DNA of 64,000 nt, taken from assembly GCA_011033025.1 (NCBI GenBank), contig WFMF01000324.1, positions 141,310 through 205,309 on the forward strand, in the 5' to 3' direction. How positions within the stretch are numbered: position 1 is the first letter of the stretch; each line of letters starts with the position of its first letter. Source of the DNA: Beroe forskalii (Eukaryota > Ctenophora > Nuda > Beroida > Beroidae). Below the pieces are notes generated by a model. The model searched no databases. It saw nothing but the letters and a program-made list of their open reading frames with translations, and was not told the DNA's origin. The position numbers and the translations under genes are program-made. Positions 59,877-64,000 of this stretch are shown here, in pieces.

Positions 59877-60517
59877 CTAGAGGAATCAGTGGTTAAATTC
59901 TTATTTGCTCATTAGGTATTATTTTATCAGCTATCTTCATCGATTTAAATTAATTAGCATGGTATCCATCGATATCATCGATATTATTTGATTTTGGTAC
60001 TTTTACTGAAGCCTGAACACTACCTATACACTCAGACATTAGGTAGAAATTATACGGCCCTGAGCCCAGGAAAATGGGCAAGTTAGGAATTAAGTGGGTT
60101 GAGTGATCATTTGAATGGTATAACTTGAATTAATAACTTTATTAAATTATACGAGGTCTAACTTCTTATTAAACGTTCCAAAGTTCCGCGGCCTTTGTTT
60201 GGTTTCTCATTCATTTTTGAGTTTGGAGAATGATATTTGATGATAGTTTTACAGAAGAATGGAAATTTACTAACACCAATCATCGTGGTGTCATGTTTCC
60301 AAACCCCGTCAACGGGGACTTTCAAAGGTGTAAAACGGACTCCTTATTTGATACTTTGTCTTTTATATTGCTAGTTTTCGGGTTAGGTAGAAACCGATCA
60401 ATGTTCACTGCACGAGAACCACTCTTTGATTGTATGCGCTAAAACTTAGAAACTTACAAATTATCAGAACTGGAAGAAGCCTTGAACCATTCAATCACTC
60501 AGGAACTCAGTAGCAGT
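59877..60517. other. No exon seen between the divergent genes
   Basis: AT-rich. Would hold the SLC5 promoter and, if the CFAP251-like gene is whole, part of its intron. Confidence 0.45.
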
Positions 60518-63500
60518 ATGTCTACCACGCTCAATGGATGGGATATCTTCGCAGTGGTAGCCTACTTTATCCTAGGTTTGGAATTTAAGTTGCTGCAGTC
60601 TTTCACTGATAAACTATTACTTAGATAAGCTGATTTCAAGTAGACAATGGACAATGGATTACATTTCCGTATTTCCTTATCTTAACTTCTAAACATACAT
60701 CAGTAATATTGTTTGCCAAATTTCCATGAGAACCTGCACAACAATTTCATTGAAATATTTCCCTGTATAGCAGGCGCCATAACACCTAAGTACGAGTTTA
60801 TTAGAGTTTCAGAAAGCTAAAGATAATTACATCTGTTTTCAGTGATAGCAATCGGGATCTACGCCACATGGTCTTCTAACAGGGGCACTGTGAAGGGTTA
60901 CTTTCTAGCTGGCAGATTCATGACATTCCTACCAGGTAAAGTGCATTATCCGAATATCTTTGCATAATTTCCAGGGCTCCGACGACTGGACACAATTCAA
61001 AACTAAAGTGTTCAAATAACTTTCCACGTCTTAATAGATAAATAAGTTAATATTTGAATTTGAGTCAAGGCCTAAGCAATGCCCGATATAATATTTTTGT
61101 CTAGACCATCTATCTCTCAGTTGGAGCCTCTGTGTTTGCAAGCAACATTGGTTCAGAACACTTCATCGGACTGGTGGGATCAGGTGCTGCTTCAGGTCTC
61201 GGAGTTGGAGCCTTTGAGTTGGATGCTACTATACTACTCCAAGTTCTCGGACACGTCTTCATTCCGGTAGCACCACAAATTAAAAAATTGGAGAATTATT
61301 TAAGTGAAGGTGAAACAGAGTTGACATACTTATTCACATTTCACATTCGTTCACTAATCAGATGAAAGTATGCATCTAGGCATTTCTCTTTTAAGTATGC
61401 AGTAACACGTACACCTACTATGCATTTCAAGAACTTCTTAAATTCACTGTACATCAGGTGTACATAGCAAGTCAGGTCAGTACACTTCCAGAATACATGG
61501 AGCGGAGATTTGGAGGAAAGAAGAGGATCAGACTTTACTTGACATTCCTCTCCATTATCCTCTACATCTTCACTAAAATCAGGTGGAAGAAGCTCACGCA
61601 AAAATCAACTGAATGGGCCGGCCAATGGTAGCTTTAGGAATTAGATACCTACTAGCGCTTATATCCTTATCGCCTTCAATTTATTTCTCTGCCGTACACC
61701 TAATACATGGTCCAGTTTCCACACTCCAGAACACCATCACTCACACCAGACTCCAAACAAACTCCTAACTTGCTAATATTACTCCTAAAATCCGCCTGTT
61801 TCTCCAGCGTAAACCTGTATTCGGGAGCACTGTTCATAGAGAAAGCACTAGACTGGAACATGTATAGTGGAATAGTGGGGATCCTCATCCTCACAGCGCT
61901 CACTACAATTGGTGGAGGACTCACAGGTATCTAGAGAATAGAGATCCAAGTTCTAAGTCTAATCATATAGTCTGTTTACATATTTTCTCATAACTTTATT
62001 ATAACACTTCCTCAAAAATTGAAATAGCACTAGCAATAAAAGATTTTATTTTACAGCTGTTATCTACACGGATACACTGCAGACTGCAATAATGCTTATT
62101 GGAGCAGCAATTGTAGCTGGGAAGAGCATGGTAAAGATCGGGGGATGGCAGGGTAGGTATTAATGTTATCATTAATACCCTTAATATGCCTGAGAAACGC
62201 ACATTTGTACTTCAATTGTTATACTTTCGAACATCATTAATCATCAATCGATTTCGAGGAACTGTTTGGGGCATGTCCTGGTTAATTTTGTGAGGTCTAA
62301 ACTTGTGAAGTTGTGATATCAACTAGGGCAACTACCACTTCCTTTCCATCTATCTCCTGACAGGTCTAATGGATACCTACCGCTCCGCCATCCCCAACGT
62401 TACCTACGAGGGGACCACCTGCGGGTATCCGCGGGACGACGCCTTCACCATCCTCCGGGATCCCGTCTCCGGAGACATCCCGTGGCCGGGATTCTTCCTG
62501 GGACAGTTCCCTTCCAGCACGTGGTACTGGTGTGCAGATCAGATCATGGTGCAGAGGGTCCTGGCAGCCAAATCCCTCTCTCACGCTCAGAGCGCACTCG
62601 TCTTCGCAGGTCAGCCAGGATACTTGATGAGGGGTTTAATGAAGAGATTCTTGATAAAGGAAGGAATTTGATGAAGAAAATAAGCTGCTTCCTTTCGATT
62701 CTAAATGTTTGAACCTGCTCCTTATGCAAGACCGCAACACGTTCATCAGGTTACTTGAAGCTGCTGCCCCTGCTTCTGATGGTTGTTCCTGGCATGGTGG
62801 CTAGAGCTCTGTTCCCTGACACTATAGGATGTGCTACGGAGGAGACATGCATGGCTTTCTGTAACAGTAAGGTAGGAGAAGAAGGCACCCAGATCTAGAT
62901 GTTATCAAAGACAGTTACAAATTGAGGACGAGAAATGAGGATTAGAAGTCAAGATAACACTTACATTTTTACTAGTATTGCAGCATAAAAATCAGAACTC
63001 TTTGAGTAATTGTTTCATCCTAGGCAAGTTGCTCTAACTTAGCATACCCTGAGCTGGTACTGACGATAATGCCGACTGGACTCAAAGGAATCATGATTGC
63101 AGTCATGTTAGCAGCCCTCATGTCAGACCTCACATCCATATTCAACTCTGCTAGTGAGTGTTTCGTATTCAAATTTCTCATGGAGCTGTCTAGTGTCTAA
63201 AGTCTAAACTTATGTTCTTAATATCAAAGTATCAAGCTCTGCTGTTCAACTCAATGTCCATGTTCTCCTCCGTCTCCCCAGGTACTCTGTTTACAATAGA
63301 CGTGTGGCCCCAGTTCAGGAAGACTGCCGACACAAGGGAACTATTGGTGGTGGGCAGACTCTTCGTGGTTCTCATGACCGTCATATCGGTGCTGTGGATA
63401 CCCTTACTAGAGGTGAATTGAGGAGAAGTATGTGCTGATTATTAGGTACTGATTATAAGGTACTGTACTGATTATTGCTTTATTAGGACTTAGGTACTGT

Positions 63501-64000
63501 ACTGATTATTAGGTACTGATTTTATACCGGTTACGAATGTACAGGCTTCATTACTCAAGAGCACACAATTTAAACCCTCATCAGGTTTTGCAAGGTGGCC
63601 AGCTCTTTGTCTACATTCAGTCCGTGTCTGCTTACCTAGCTCCACCAATAGCTGCTGTCTACCTACTCGCTATCACCTGGTCAGTCAAAATACTATAACT
63701 TCATATTGTTCTCAGAATTCTGTTGTTTTATTATTCAGTTTTAAACTTCATATTGCACGATAAAAACTTCGACAGTAAGTAGGTATTTCTATATGAACGG
63801 CAAAGAGAGGAAGAGTTTAGATAAGCCAGGAAATGGCAGAACACTAGGCATTGTTTACTACATATTTCAAAGTGTTATGAAACCTGGCAATTGACAGTGA
63901 CTTATCATTGAGTGCGAGACATCATCACTCAGCACGTGGATTAACGAGACCGGAGCGTTCTACGGACTGTGTACGGGAACAGTGGTGGGGATAATACGCA
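60518..64000 (+). CDS. Na+-coupled sugar/inositol transporter, SLC5 family, partial at 3' end
   Basis: SLC5 proteins move sugars or inositol with Na+ across the plasma membrane (LeuT fold, about 14 TM). Exons: 60518-60575, 60843-60935, 61121-61266, 61458-61582, 61808-61926, 62057-62152, 62364-62609, 62750-62871, 63024-63153, 63282-63412, 63585-63679, 63933 onwards; phases agree. About 443 residues are in the window. Family blocks are clear: [86 protein letters not shown]. Positions equivalent to the SGLT1 sugar ligands (Asn, His, Glu, Tyr-Trp, Lys, Gln) all look conserved. The Na2-site Ser pair is Ser-Asp (MSD), as I recall for SMIT-type members, so glucose or inositol are both possible. It resembles SLC5A9/A10/A11 most. 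Confidence 0.92.

Overview
The window is nuclear DNA from an animal, most likely a marine and perhaps early-branching invertebrate. Evidence for this is intron-rich genes with GT-AG junctions, a set of motile-cilium genes, a Shaker-superfamily K+ channel, a two-pore channel, an SGLT-type transporter, a eukaryotic tRNA-Ala, non-LTR retrotransposons and many short DNA transposons. I could not name a species. All gene models come from reading frames, splice signals and protein families that I recognise; nothing was searched or aligned.

Layout. 0-6 kb: a 15-bp minisatellite, an old inverted-repeat element and a broken minus-strand GPCR gene with LDL-receptor class A repeats. 6-8 kb: a dispersed repeat and a stray dimethylglycine-dehydrogenase-like fragment. 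8.6-10.2 kb: the first half only of a two-pore channel gene (minus). 10.5-15.5 kb: a PHD-finger plus reverse-transcriptase element whose 3' end is duplicated and carries an hAT-like MITE. 15.5-20.4 kb: GC-rich foldbacks, telomere-like degenerate repeats and a Harbinger-like element. 20.4-55.1 kb: one gene, TTC21B (IFT139), on the minus strand. I could assemble its 16 coding exons in frame for about 1,314 residues. Its intron 8 (31.3-48.8 kb) holds, on the opposite strand, a complete 5-exon Kv channel gene (37.7-48.2 kb) and a tRNA-Ala gene. 55.6-59.9 kb: POLR1D, CFAP100 and the 3' end of a probable CFAP251 gene, all minus. 60.5-64 kb: an SLC5 (SGLT/SMIT-like) gene on plus, running off the end.

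Three ciliary genes lie together on one strand: IFT139 (intraflagellar transport A), CFAP100 (modifier of inner arms complex) and probably CFAP251 (calmodulin- and spoke-associated complex), with POLR1D between the first two.

The most unusual signal is a pair of minisatellites that appear to be tandemly copied splice junctions. In TTC21B about 37 units of 38 bp each copy the last 28 nt of an exon plus the start of its 5' splice site. In the Kv gene about 21 units of roughly 54 bp each copy a polypyrimidine tract, a 3' splice site and the first ~15 nt of the exon. A 5'-truncated LINE sits in the first array with a 12-bp target duplication. The first TTC21B intron is flanked by a 13-bp direct repeat, as expected of a recent intron gain, and contains a later TTAA-flanked inverted-repeat element.
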